From Chelativorans alearensis (lineage in GTDB: Bacteria > Pseudomonadota > Alphaproteobacteria > Rhizobiales > Rhizobiaceae), in the NCBI RefSeq assembly GCF_010993735.1, contig NZ_WQNI01000011.1, positions 1 through 64,000 on the forward strand: DNA of 64,000 bases, given 5' to 3'. The notes beneath the pieces are model-generated. The model ran no database searches. It saw nothing but the letters and a program-made list of their open reading frames with translations, and was not told where the DNA came from. Within the stretch, counting starts at the first letter, position 1. Each line of letters begins with the position of its first letter. Position numbers and translations under genes: made by a program. Shown piece by piece: positions 8,445-16,930 of the stretch.

Positions 8445-9122
8445 ATGTTCTGGGACTGGAACTATGTCTGGGAGATCACGCCGACGCTTTTGAGGGCTTC
8501 GGTCGTCACCATCCAGGCCACCCTCCTAGGCTTCCTTCTCGCGGCCGTACTGGGGCTGGTGCTCGCCATCCTGCGCATGTCGAAGACAGGGTGGATCTCG
8601 GTGACGGCCGCCGGCTTCGTCGAGTTCATCCGCTCGACGCCGGTTCTCATCCAGATCTTCTTCATCTTCTTCGTCTTCCCTGAATTCGGCATCGTGCTGC
8701 CGGCCATGGCGGCCGGCGTCATCGCGCTCGGCCTGCACTACGGCTCCTATTGCTCGGAAGTCTACCGCGCCGGGCTGGAGAACGTGCCGAAGGGCCAGTG
8801 GGAAGCCTCCACGGCGCTCAATCTGAGCCCCTACATCACCTTCCGCGACATCATCATCCCGCAGGCGATCCCGCCCGTGGTGCCGGCACTCGGCAACTAT
8901 CTGGTGGCGCTGTTCAAGGAAACGCCGCTTCTTTCGGCCATCGCCGTCCTCGAACTCATGCAGACGGCGAAGATATTGGGCTCCCAGAGCTTCCGCTATG
9001 TCGAGCCCATCACGCTGGTCGGCGGCTTCTTCCTGGTCATGAGCCTGGTGGCGGCGGCCTTCATCCGCCAGCTCGAGGCCTATCTCAACCGTACCCTGCG
9101 CAACCCCGGAGGCGCACGATGA
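8445..9122 (+). CDS. ehuD: Ectoine ABC transporter permease EhuD
   Basis: This is the second permease subunit, 225 aa, with about five membrane segments. It shows the same family signatures as Ehu[19 protein letters not shown], and the EAA loop [33 protein letters not shown]. The ATG lies 3 nt after the ehuC stop and has a GGGGGAGG ribosome site. The gene overlaps the start of ehuA in an ATGA arrangement, which implies coupled translation of channel and ATPase. Confidence 0.9.
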   Translation: MFWDWNYVWEITPTLLRASVVTIQATLLGFLLAAVLGLVLAILRMSKTGWISVTAAGFVEFIRSTPVLIQIFFIFFVFPEFGIVLPAMAAGVIALGLHYGSYCSEVYRAGLENVPKGQWEASTALNLSPYITFRDIIIPQAIPPVVPALGNYLVALFKETPLLSAIAVLELMQTAKILGSQSFRYVEPITLVGGFFLVMSLVAAAFIRQLEAYLNRTLRNPGGAR

Positions 9123-9895
9123 CGACACCCATGGTCAAGTTCGACAATGTGACCAAAAGCTACGGCGCGCTGACGGTGCTCGATTCGCTCGATCTGGAGA
9201 TCGCGCCCAACGAGAAGGTCGCCATCATCGGCCCGTCCGGCTCCGGCAAGACCACCGTCCTTCGCATGCTGATGACACTGGAGCGCATCAACGACGGCGT
9301 CATCTACGTCGACGGGGAGCCGCTGACGCATATGCAGAAGAACGGCTCGCTGGTGCCCGCCGACGAGCGCTATCTGCGCCGGGTGCGCGGCAACATCGGC
9401 ATGGTGTTCCAGCACTTCAACCTGTTTCCGCACATGTCGGCGATGAAGAACTGCATGGAAGCGCCGATCCACGTGCTGGGCCTTTCGAAGAAGGAGGCCA
9501 CTGAGCGGGCGGCTGAACTGCTCGACATGGTGGGCCTGGGCGACAAGAAGGACCAGTATCCGAGCCAGCTTTCCGGCGGCCAGCAGCAGCGCGTGGCGAT
9601 CGCCCGGGCGCTGGCCATGCGGCCCAAGGTGATGCTGTTCGACGAGGTGACCTCGGCGCTCGACCCCGAGCTGGTCGGCGAGGTGCTGAACGTCATCCGC
9701 AGGCTCGGCACGGAGCACAACCTGACCATGCTCATGGTCACGCACCAGATGGGCTTCGCCAAGGAGTTCGCCGACCGGGTGTGCTTCTTCTACGGCGGCA
9801 AGATCGCCGAGCAGGGCAAGCCCGACAAGATATTCAGCAACCCCGAAGAGGAGCGTACGCGACAGTTCCTGAGCGCGGTCCTGGAGGCCGGCTGA
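9119..9895 (+). CDS. ehuA: Ectoine ABC transporter ATP-binding protein EhuA
   Basis: This ATPase powers ectoine import. In the 258-aa product, Walker A is GPSGSGKTT (residues 38-46), the Q-loop is [12 protein letters not shown], the ABC signature is [15 protein letters not shown], Walker B is [12 protein letters not shown] and the switch His is in VTHQ. All are intact. The ATG at 9119 overlaps the last codon and stop of ehuD (ATGA). The gene also overlaps eutB by one base (TGATG), so the transporter and the first catabolic gene are translationally linked. The frame continues upstream of 9119 inside ehuD and is not used. Confidence 0.92.
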   Translation: MTTPMVKFDNVTKSYGALTVLDSLDLEIAPNEKVAIIGPSGSGKTTVLRMLMTLERINDGVIYVDGEPLTHMQKNGSLVPADERYLRRVRGNIGMVFQHFNLFPHMSAMKNCMEAPIHVLGLSKKEATERAAELLDMVGLGDKKDQYPSQLSGGQQQRVAIARALAMRPKVMLFDEVTSALDPELVGEVLNVIRRLGTEHNLTMLMVTHQMGFAKEFADRVCFFYGGKIAEQGKPDKIFSNPEEERTRQFLSAVLEAG

Positions 9896-10911
9896 TGCAG
9901 GACGCACTGTCGCTGGCAGACGTTCTGGCCGCGCGCCGGAGGATCAAGGATGTCGCCACCCTCGATACACCGCTCGTCCCCTCCCCGCACCTGAGCGCGA
10001 TTGCCGGCAGCGACGTGCTCTTGAAGTTGGAGACCGTTCAGGCGACCGGCGCCTTCAAGCTGCGCGGGGCGGCGAATGCCATAGCACTGCTGCCGCCGGA
10101 GACGGCGGGTGTGACGTGCTGTTCCACCGGCAATCACGGGCGCGGGGTGGCGTATGCGGCGGCAAGGCGGGGTCTGCGCGCCGTCATCTGCATGTCCACG
10201 CTGGTGCCGCGGTCCAAGGTCGACGGCATCCGCGCGCTCGGCGCCGAGGTGCGCATCGCCGGCAGAAGCCAGGACGACGCGCAGGCGGAAAGCGACAGGC
10301 TGGTGCGGGACGAAGGCCTGACGGAGATCGCGCCGTTCGACGCGCTGCCCGTCATCGCCGGCCAGGGCACCATCGGGCTGGAACTGGTGGAGCAGCGGCC
10401 GGACCTTGAAACGGTCCTCATACCGCTGTCCGGCGGCGGGCTTGCCGGCGGCATCGGCTTTGCGCTGAAGCGCATGAAGCCGTCGATCCGCGTCGTCGGC
10501 ATCACCATGGAGCGGGGTGCGGCCATGCACGCAGCACTTCAGGCCGGCCGGCCGGTGGAGGTGACGGAGGTGGAGAGCCTGGCCGATTCGCTCGGCGGCG
10601 GCATCGGGCATGACAACCGCCAGACCTTCGCGCTTTGCCGCGATTATCTCGACGACGTGGTGCTCGTGAGCGAGGAAGAGATCTACCGCGCCATGCAGGC
10701 GCATTATTTCGAGGACCGCATCGTCTGCGAGGGGGCGAGCGCGGTGGGTGCGGCGGCGCTGATGGCGGGCAAGCTCGGCACGGTGAAAGGCCCGGTCGCC
10801 ACCATCGTCACGGGCCGTAATGTCGACATGGCGGTCTTCACCGACATCGTGAACGGCCGCGATGTGAAGCTCGGCGATTATCTTCTCAAAGGTTCTCCCT
10901 ATGCCGCGTGA
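9895..10911 (+). CDS. eutB: EutB, threonine-dehydratase-like PLP enzyme of hydroxyectoine use
   Basis: This is a fold-type II PLP enzyme of 338 aa, related to serine/threonine dehydratases. The PLP lysine is in TGAFKLRGAAN (K55), the substrate loop is STGNHGRG and the phosphate loop is SGGGLAGGI. With EutC and EutA it is thought to convert 5-hydroxyectoine to ectoine. The ATG at 9895 overlaps the ehuA stop. The gene overlaps eutC by 11 nt. It is distinct from the biosynthetic ilvA at 18737-19993, which has an additional C-terminal regulatory domain. EutA, the usual partner, is absent from the window. Confidence 0.88.
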   Translation: MQDALSLADVLAARRRIKDVATLDTPLVPSPHLSAIAGSDVLLKLETVQATGAFKLRGAANAIALLPPETAGVTCCSTGNHGRGVAYAAARRGLRAVICMSTLVPRSKVDGIRALGAEVRIAGRSQDDAQAESDRLVRDEGLTEIAPFDALPVIAGQGTIGLELVEQRPDLETVLIPLSGGGLAGGIGFALKRMKPSIRVVGITMERGAAMHAALQAGRPVEVTEVESLADSLGGGIGHDNRQTFALCRDYLDDVVLVSEEEIYRAMQAHYFEDRIVCEGASAVGAAALMAGKLGTVKGPVATIVTGRNVDMAVFTDIVNGRDVKLGDYLLKGSPYAA

Positions 10912-11890
10912 CATCTTCATCCTCACGGAAAGCGAGTTACGCAAGGCCGTCCGCCTCGACGTGAAGGCCGTCGACGTGGTGGAGGAAGCCTTCGCCGCGC
11001 TCGGCACCGGCAAGGTGATCATGCCGCCGATCCTGTCGATGGCCATCCCCGAGGCCAATGGCGAGGTGGATGTGAAGACGGCCTATATCCCCGGTTTTGC
11101 CGGCTTCGCCATCAAGGTCAGCCCTGGGTTCTTCGACAATCCGAAGCTCGGCCTGCCGAGCCTCAACGGGCTGATGATCCTGTTTTCGGCCAAGACCGGC
11201 CTCGTGGAGGCCTTGCTGCTCGACAACGGCTATCTCACCGACGTGCGCACGGCGGCCGCCGGCGCCGTCGCCGCGCGCCATCTGGCGCCGCGGGCGGTGG
11301 AGACGGCGGGTGTGATGGGCACGGGCGTGCAGGCGCGCCTGCAGATCGAGGCGGCGCATCTGGTGCGGCCGTTCAAGCGCGTGCTCGTCTGGGGCCGGAA
11401 CACGGAAAAGGCGGCGGCTTGCGCGAAGGACATCGCCGACAGGCTCGACATCGAAGCCCGCGCGGAAGAAGACCCCGCCCGCCTGGTGGCCGAAAGCCAG
11501 CTCGTCGTGACGACGACGCCGGCGGAGGAGCCGGTGCTCAAGGCCGAATGGCTGCACCCGCGGCTCCACATCACAGCCATGGGCTCGGACCAGGAGGGCA
11601 AGAACGAGATCGACCCGAGGGCGCTTGTGGCCGCCGACCTCTACGTTGCCGACCGCGCCAGCCAGTGCGAGAAGCTGGGCGAGTTGCGCTCGGCCATCGC
11701 CGCGGGACTGTGGACGGGCGGGAAGCCGGTGGAGTTGGGCGAGATCATTCAAGGTGGGCAGGGACGCACGGGCGAGGACCAGGTGACGATCTGCGACCTC
11801 ACCGGCACCGGCGCGCAGGATACGGCGATTGCGACGTTTGCGCTGGGGGAAGCGAAAAAGGTAGGAGCTGGGAGCGTTATTGAGAGTTGA
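10901..11890 (+). CDS. eutC: EutC, ornithine-cyclodeaminase/mu-crystallin-family protein
   Basis: This 329-aa NAD(P)-binding protein belongs to the ornithine cyclodeaminase family. It has a dinucleotide fold GVMGTGVQARLQIEAA (about residues 130-145), the LVEALLLDNGYLTDVRTAAAGAVAA substrate segment and the family motif ITAMGSDQEGKNEI. In ectoine clusters EutC acts with EutB (and EutA) in turning hydroxyectoine into ectoine; the exact chemistry is not settled from sequence. It overlaps eutB by 11 nt. doeX begins 42 nt downstream. Confidence 0.88.
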   Translation: MPRDIFILTESELRKAVRLDVKAVDVVEEAFAALGTGKVIMPPILSMAIPEANGEVDVKTAYIPGFAGFAIKVSPGFFDNPKLGLPSLNGLMILFSAKTGLVEALLLDNGYLTDVRTAAAGAVAARHLAPRAVETAGVMGTGVQARLQIEAAHLVRPFKRVLVWGRNTEKAAACAKDIADRLDIEARAEEDPARLVAESQLVVTTTPAEEPVLKAEWLHPRLHITAMGSDQEGKNEIDPRALVAADLYVADRASQCEKLGELRSAIAAGLWTGGKPVELGEIIQGGQGRTGEDQVTICDLTGTGAQDTAIATFALGEAKKVGAGSVIES

Positions 11891-11932
11891 GAATGAAGGG
11901 CACCCTCCGCCCGACCGCAGGACCACGCCAAG

Positions 11933-12433
11933 ATGCTCAAACTCGACGACCGCGACCTGAAAATCCTCTCCATCCTGCAAAAGGAAGGCCGCATCTCGAA
12001 GGCGGCGCTCGCCGAGCGCGTCAACCTCACACCGGCGCCCTGCTGGGAGCGGCTGAAGCGGTTGGAGAAGGCGGGGGTCATCACCGGCTACCATGCGGAC
12101 GTGGCGCTCGCCCGCCTCGCCCCGCATGTCGTCGTCTTCATGGCCGCCGAACTGGAGGGGCACCGGGCGGAGAATTTCCAGCTTTTCGAACGCTGGGTGC
12201 AGAAGGTCGACGAGATCGTCGGCTGCTGGGCCGTCGGCGGCGGCTTCGACTATATCCTGCAGGTCGTCGCCCGGGACATCGATGCCTATCAGCGCCTTGT
12301 GGATGGGCTCTTGGAGGCGCGCGTGGGGCTCGTGCGCTACTTCACCTATATCGTCACGAAGCCGGTGAAACAGCCGAAGGCCATGCCCCTTTCCTCACTC
12401 CTCGCCCCTGCATCCGGGCGCCAGAAGGATTGA
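11933..12433 (+). CDS. doeX: Lrp/AsnC-family regulator DoeX
   Basis: This 166-aa transcription factor has an N-terminal helix-turn-helix (LDDRDLKILSILQKEGRISKAALAERVNLTPAPCWERLKRLEKAGVI) and a C-terminal RAM/AsnC ligand-binding domain (about residues 70-150). Halomonas DoeX, encoded next to doeA, belongs to this family and binds near the doe genes. The position between eutC and the semialdehyde dehydrogenase matches other alphaproteobacterial ectoine clusters. The locus therefore carries two regulators, this one and the GntR protein. A 232-nt gap with two palindromes follows before the next gene. Confidence 0.85.
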   Translation: MLKLDDRDLKILSILQKEGRISKAALAERVNLTPAPCWERLKRLEKAGVITGYHADVALARLAPHVVVFMAAELEGHRAENFQLFERWVQKVDEIVGCWAVGGGFDYILQVVARDIDAYQRLVDGLLEARVGLVRYFTYIVTKPVKQPKAMPLSSLLAPASGRQKD

Positions 12434-12540
12434 TCGGCAAGCGCCCGTAAATTCAGAAGAATCATCGGCGGCGGGCGGCGTTTCCCATGGAAAATTTGCC
12501 GCCGGAAACCCCATCTCAAGGGAAGAATAGAATCCGCCAG

Positions 12541-12585
12541 TGGCCTGACCCAAACAGATGGTACCCATCTGTTTGGGTCAGGCCA
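12541..12585. repeat. Perfect 21-bp-arm palindrome (repeat family A)
   Basis: Arms of 21 bp (TGGCCTGACCCAAACAGATGG and its exact complement) flank a 3-nt centre, tac. The element is 16 nt upstream of the second palindrome at 12601 and is joined to it by CAAGCTATTAATCTG, a linker also present at 25823. No T-tract follows. Confidence 0.85.
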
Positions 12586-12600
12586 CAAGCTATTAATCTG

Positions 12601-12652
12601 GTGGGGCGATTTGCCCTGACAGATGGGGACCATCTGTCAGGATCGCACCACA
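12601..12652. repeat. Dispersed 51-52-bp palindrome (repeat family B, copy 1)
   Basis: The inner stem CCTGACAGATGG (12615-12626) pairs with CCATCTGTCAGG (12630-12641). The outer arms GTGGGGCGAT and ATCGCACCAC pair with one mismatch. Near-identical copies occur at 25838-25888 and 56504-56554. This copy lies directly upstream of the 12666 dehydrogenase start, inside the ectoine operon, so it may affect processing or translation. Confidence 0.9.
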
Positions 12653-12665
12653 AGGGAGTGAGCCG

Positions 12666-14150
12666 ATGTCTGCCCTTGCCGCCCTTGAAAAGACCGCCCT
12701 TTCGGACCTGCGGGACCCGCGCCTTTTCCGCGAATACGCCTATGCCGACGGCCGCTGGATCGCCGCTCCCGGCGATGCGGCGATCGACGTCCTGAACCCG
12801 GCGGACGGTGCCCGCGTCGGCTGCGTGCCGGCGCTCACCGCGGCGCAGGCGGATGAGGCGATTGCCGCCGCGCATCGGGCCTTCGCCGGCTGGGCCGCAC
12901 GCCTACCGCAGGAGCGCGCCAGCTTTCTGAAGCGCTGGCATGCCCTGATCCTCGAGGCGCGCGAGGACCTTGCCCATCTCATGGTGCTGGAGCAGGGCAA
13001 ACCCGTCTCCGAGGCGCGCGGCGAGATCGACTATGCCGCCTCCTTCGTCGAGTTCTACGCCGAGGAAGCCAAACGGCTGAACGTGGAAAGCGTCACCTCG
13101 CATCTGCCGGATGCGGAGATGCGGGTGTCGCGGGAACCCGCCGGCGTTGCGGGGCTCGTCACGCCGTGGAATTTTCCCTCCGCCATGCTGACGCGCAAGG
13201 CCGCGGCGGCACTTGCCGCCGGCTGCACGGTGGTCGCCCACCCCTCCTCCGAAACCCCATTCTCCGCCCTGGCGCTGGCCGAACTTGCCGAGCGCGCCGG
13301 CTTTCCGGCAGGCGTCTTCAACATCGTCACCGGCAAGGCGGCGGATGTCGTCGGCGCGATGACGGCCTCGCGGCATGTCCGTGTCGTCTCCTTCACCGGC
13401 TCGACGGAGATCGGCCGGCTGCTCTACGGCCAGTCGGCACCCACAATCAAGAAGCTGGTGATGGAGCTGGGCGGCCACGCGCCCTTCCTCGCCTTCGCGG
13501 ACTGCGACCTCGAACGCGCGGTGGAAAGCGCCATCACCGCGAAATTCGCCACCTCCGGCCAGGACTGCCTGGCCGCCAACCGCTTTTATATCGAGCGGCC
13601 CATCTACGAGGCTTTCGTCGAAGCCTTCGCGGAAAAGGTGCGGGCGCTGACGGTGGGGGCGGGCCTGGACGACCCGGACATCGGCCCGCTCATCAACGGG
13701 CGCGCCGTGAAGAAGCAGGAGGAACATGTGGCCGACGCGATCAAGAAGGGCGCAAGGCTTGTCGCCGGCGGCAGAAGGGCCGATACCGGCGAGAATTTCT
13801 TCCTCCCGACGGTGCTCGCGGACGTGCCGGAGAACGCGCTGGTCCTCCACGAGGAGACCTTCGGCCCCCTCGCCGCCTTCGCGCCCTTCGACCGTGAGGA
13901 CGAGGTGCTTGCCCGCGCCAACGACACGGAGACCGGGCTCGTCGCTTATCTGCACACGCGGGATCCCGGCCGCATCGCCCGGCTTTCGCGCGCGCTCGAA
14001 TTCGGCATGGTGGCGGTCAACCGCACCAAGATCACCGGCGCGCCCATCCCCTTCGGCGGTATCAAGCAGGCTGGGCTTGGCCGGGAAGGGTCGCGCATGG
14101 GGATGGAGGAATACACCAACGTCAAATATGTCTGCGGCGATACCCACTGA
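12666..14150 (+). CDS. doeC: Semialdehyde dehydrogenase, probable DoeC
   Basis: This is an NAD(P)-dependent aldehyde dehydrogenase of the succinate-semialdehyde dehydrogenase (GabD) subgroup, 494 aa. The general base is in MELGGHAPF (E267), the catalytic cysteine is in GQDCLAANRF (C301), and the cofactor loop is SFTGSTEIGRLL. In the ectoine pathway this step oxidises L-aspartate 4-semialdehyde, made by DoeD, to aspartate. The assignment rests on its place between doeX and doeD; sequence alone would say succinate-semialdehyde dehydrogenase. Downstream genes follow at 12 nt and 9 nt gaps, so the three enzymes are one unit. A GGGAGTGAG sequence gives the ribosome site. Confidence 0.8.
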   Translation: MSALAALEKTALSDLRDPRLFREYAYADGRWIAAPGDAAIDVLNPADGARVGCVPALTAAQADEAIAAAHRAFAGWAARLPQERASFLKRWHALILEAREDLAHLMVLEQGKPVSEARGEIDYAASFVEFYAEEAKRLNVESVTSHLPDAEMRVSREPAGVAGLVTPWNFPSAMLTRKAAAALAAGCTVVAHPSSETPFSALALAELAERAGFPAGVFNIVTGKAADVVGAMTASRHVRVVSFTGSTEIGRLLYGQSAPTIKKLVMELGGHAPFLAFADCDLERAVESAITAKFATSGQDCLAANRFYIERPIYEAFVEAFAEKVRALTVGAGLDDPDIGPLINGRAVKKQEEHVADAIKKGARLVAGGRRADTGENFFLPTVLADVPENALVLHEETFGPLAAFAPFDREDEVLARANDTETGLVAYLHTRDPGRIARLSRALEFGMVAVNRTKITGAPIPFGGIKQAGLGREGSRMGMEEYTNVKYVCGDTH

Positions 14151-14162
14151 GGAACGGCGGCA

Positions 14163-15380
14163 ATGTTCGCGAACCCTTTCACCGACGAAGAACTGGGCCA
14201 AAGACTGGCGGCTGTGCGCGGCGCAATGGAGGCGCGCGGCCTCGACCTGGTGCTGCTCTCGACGCCCGAAAACATCTTTTATCTCACCGGCCTCGACCAC
14301 TGGGGCTATTTCGCGCCGCACCTTCTCATCGTGCCGCCCGAGGGCGACATGGTGCTCGTCACGCGGCAGATGGAACGCGTCTCCATCGAGAAGCAGGTGC
14401 GCAACGCCCTCTTTCACGGCCACGCCGACAACGAGACGGCCGCCGATCTCGCCGTGCGTTTCCTGAAGGATTCCTTCGCGGCAAAGGAGCGCTCGCGCGC
14501 GGTGCTGAAGGCGGTTGTGGAGGAGATCGAGGAGCAGGCGGATGACGGCGCCATGCGCATCGGCGTGGAGACCTGGTCGTCGGGCCATTCCTACGGCTTC
14601 GGCCATGCGCTGCGCGAGAGCCTGCCGGACGTCTTCTGGGTCGACGTCACCGGCCTGGTCGACAACCTGCGGCTCGTCAAATCGCCCCTGGAACAGGACC
14701 TGATGCGCCGGGCCGCCGCCATATCGGACATCGCGGCCGAGGCGGCCATCGCCGCCATCCGCGACGGGGCGAGCGAGCGCGACGTCGTGGCCGAGTGCCA
14801 TGCCACGATGATCCGCGCCGGCGGCGAAGTGCCCGGCTTCGGCCCCTTCATCCGCCCGGGAAAAAGGCTGGGCGAGGAGCATGCGACCTGGGGCGACGGC
14901 ATCTACCAGGCCGGCGAGCCGGTGTTCATCGAACTGTCGGGCTGCATCAGCCGCTATCATTCGCCGCTCGGCCGGCTCGTCCATGTCGGCTCCATCCGCG
15001 ACGAGGACGCCAGCATGGCGGAGGTGTCGCGCGAGGCTTTCGAAGCCGTGCTCAGCGCGCTGCGCCCCGGCGTGCTTGCACGCGACGTCTATGCGGCCTG
15101 GCAGGCCGTCGTCGACGAGGCTGGGCTTTCCCACTACCGCCGCCACCATTGCGGCTATTGCGTCGGCATCGGCTTCCCGCCGTCATGGACCGGCGGCAAC
15201 CGCGTCACCGGCCTGCGGCACGATTCGGATCTCGAAATCCGCGAGGGCATGACCTTCCACATCCTCTCCTGGCTGATGGGAACCGGCAAGGGCGACTTCT
15301 TCGTCTCCAATGCCGTGCTGCTCGGGCCGAACGGGACGGAAGTGCTCACCAAGACGCCCCTTGGGCCCACCATCAGATAG
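14163..15380 (+). CDS. Second M24-family hydrolase, DoeA/creatinase-like paralogue
   Basis: This is a 405-aa protein of the M24 peptidase/creatinase fold, clearly related to but diverged from the doeA product at 5200. Shared landmarks are TPENIFYLTGLDHWGYF at the N-terminus, VDVTGLVDNLRLVKS, GFPPSWTGGNRV and GMTFHILSWL. At the metal-ligand region it has FIELSGCISRYHSP, with Glu and Pro where metal-dependent M24 enzymes have the two Asp. Metal-independent amidohydrolysis is therefore likely, as in DoeA. It lies 12 nt after doeC and 9 nt before doeD. It could act on hydroxyectoine or on the other acetyl-diaminobutyrate isomer, but nothing in the sequence decides this. Annotation as an Xaa-Pro peptidase would probably be wrong. 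Confidence 0.8.
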   Translation: MFANPFTDEELGQRLAAVRGAMEARGLDLVLLSTPENIFYLTGLDHWGYFAPHLLIVPPEGDMVLVTRQMERVSIEKQVRNALFHGHADNETAADLAVRFLKDSFAAKERSRAVLKAVVEEIEEQADDGAMRIGVETWSSGHSYGFGHALRESLPDVFWVDVTGLVDNLRLVKSPLEQDLMRRAAAISDIAAEAAIAAIRDGASERDVVAECHATMIRAGGEVPGFGPFIRPGKRLGEEHATWGDGIYQAGEPVFIELSGCISRYHSPLGRLVHVGSIRDEDASMAEVSREAFEAVLSALRPGVLARDVYAAWQAVVDEAGLSHYRRHHCGYCVGIGFPPSWTGGNRVTGLRHDSDLEIREGMTFHILSWLMGTGKGDFFVSNAVLLGPNGTEVLTKTPLGPTIR

Positions 15381-15389
15381 GAGACGACC

Positions 15390-16760
15390 ATGCTCTTGAA
15401 GAACGACCAGCTCGACCAGTGGGACCGGGAGGCCTTTTTCCATCCCTCCACGCACCTTGCCCAGCACGCGCGGGGGGAAAGCCCGAACCGCATCGTCACC
15501 GGCGGCAGCGGCGTCTATATCGAGGACCGTGACGGCAAGCGCCTGCTCGACGCCTTCGCCGGGCTCTACTGCGTCAACGTCGGCTACGGGCGCACGGAGA
15601 TCGCCGAGGCCATCGCCGCCCAGGCGAAGGAGCTTGCCTACTATCACGCCTATGTCGGCCACGGCACCGAAGCTTCGATCACGCTGGCGAAGATGATCCT
15701 CGACCGGGCGCCCGAAAACATGTCCAAGGTCTATTTCGGCCTCGGCGGGTCGGATGCCAACGAGACCAACGTCAAGCTCATCTGGTATTACAACAACATC
15801 CTCGGCCGGCTGGAGAAGAAGAAGATCATCTCGCGCTGGCGCGGCTATCACGGCTCCGGCCTGATGACGGGTTCGCTGACGGGGCTGGAACTGTTCCACA
15901 AGAAGTTCGACCTGCCGCTTGCGCAGGTCCTCCACACGGAAGCGCCCTACTATTACCGCCGCCCCGACCTCGCCATGAGCGAGGAGGACTTCACGGCCTA
16001 CTGCGTGGCCGAACTCGAAGCCCTCATCGAGCGCGAGGGCGCGGACACCATCGCCGCCTTCATCGGCGAGCCAGTGCTGGGCACCGGCGGCATCGTGCCG
16101 CCGCCGGCGGGCTATTGGCAGGCGGTCCAGAAGGTCTTGAGGAAGCACGATATTCTCCTGATCGCCGACGAGGTCGTCACCGGCTTCGGGCGGCTCGGCT
16201 CCATGTTCGGCTCGCACCACTACGGCATCGAGCCGGATCTGATCACCATCGCCAAGGGGCTCACCTCGGCCTACGCGCCGCTGTCGGGCTCCATCGTCGG
16301 CAAGAAGATGTGGGCAGTGCTGGAGCGCGGAACGGACGAGAACGGCCCGATCGGCCACGGCTGGACCTATTCCGCCCATCCGATCGGGGCGGCCGCCGGC
16401 ATCGCCAATCTGCAGCTTGTCGATAGTCTGGGCCTGGTGAAGAACGCCGGCGAGACGGGTGCCTATCTCGTCGAGACCATGAAGGACGCGCTCGGCGACC
16501 ACCCCCATGTCGGCGACGTGCGCGGCGAAGGCATGCTGTGCGCCGTCGAATTCGTGGAAGACAGGGAGAGCCGCCGCCTCTTCGATCCAGCGCGAAAGAT
16601 CGGCCCGCAGGTCGCCGCCGCCCTTCTCTCCGAAGGCGTCATCGGCCGCGCCATGCCGCAGGGCGACATCCTCGGCTTCGCCCCGCCGCTGTGCCTGACG
16701 CGGGCCGAGGCGGACAAGGTCGTGGATGCGGCGGCGAAAGCGGTGAAGGCGGTGCTTTAG
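15390..16760 (+). CDS. doeD: Class III aminotransferase, probable diaminobutyrate transaminase DoeD
   Basis: This PLP-dependent omega-aminotransferase has 456 aa. It has the LFGLGGSDANET-type phosphate-binding region (FGLGGSDANETNVKL), ADEVVTGFGRLG with the cofactor-binding Asp, and the PLP lysine in ITIAKGLTSAY (K289). In ectoine breakdown DoeD moves the gamma-amino group of L-2,4-diaminobutyrate to an acceptor and gives aspartate 4-semialdehyde for DoeC. It is the last gene of the rightward operon. A GGAGACGACC sequence before the ATG supplies the ribosome site. A palindromic repeat region follows the stop. Confidence 0.85.
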   Translation: MLLKNDQLDQWDREAFFHPSTHLAQHARGESPNRIVTGGSGVYIEDRDGKRLLDAFAGLYCVNVGYGRTEIAEAIAAQAKELAYYHAYVGHGTEASITLAKMILDRAPENMSKVYFGLGGSDANETNVKLIWYYNNILGRLEKKKIISRWRGYHGSGLMTGSLTGLELFHKKFDLPLAQVLHTEAPYYYRRPDLAMSEEDFTAYCVAELEALIEREGADTIAAFIGEPVLGTGGIVPPPAGYWQAVQKVLRKHDILLIADEVVTGFGRLGSMFGSHHYGIEPDLITIAKGLTSAYAPLSGSIVGKKMWAVLERGTDENGPIGHGWTYSAHPIGAAAGIANLQLVDSLGLVKNAGETGAYLVETMKDALGDHPHVGDVRGEGMLCAVEFVEDRESRRLFDPARKIGPQVAAALLSEGVIGRAMPQGDILGFAPPLCLTRAEADKVVDAAAKAVKAVL

Positions 16761-16768
16761 CGCCCTTT

Positions 16769-16923
16769 CCCTCCCCCTTGCGGGAGGTCGAGTGGGGGTG
16801 GTCGCGGCCGCGTGCCAGAGTTTCAATATCGAGGTAGTAATAAGCCGAATTTCAGAAATCGGCGCGCGGCGCGGCCACCCACCTCCGCCTCGCTTCGCTC
16901 GGCACCTCCCCCGCAAGGGGGAG
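16769..16923. repeat. GC-rich imperfect inverted repeat downstream of doeD
   Basis: The left arm CCCTCCCCCTTGCGGGAGGT (16769-16788) and the right arm CACCTCCCCCGCAAGGGGG (16903-16921) are related inverted copies. CACCTCCGCCTCGCTTCGCT lies between. Similar units are common between genes in Mesorhizobium-like genomes. It separates convergent genes and may end transcription of the ectoine operon. Confidence 0.55.
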
Positions 16924-16930
16924 AAAAGCG

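Noticed and set aside
9895-10911. A second biosynthetic threonine dehydratase
   Set aside because: It lacks the ACT-like regulatory domain and is locked by overlaps between ehuA and eutC, which identifies it as EutB.
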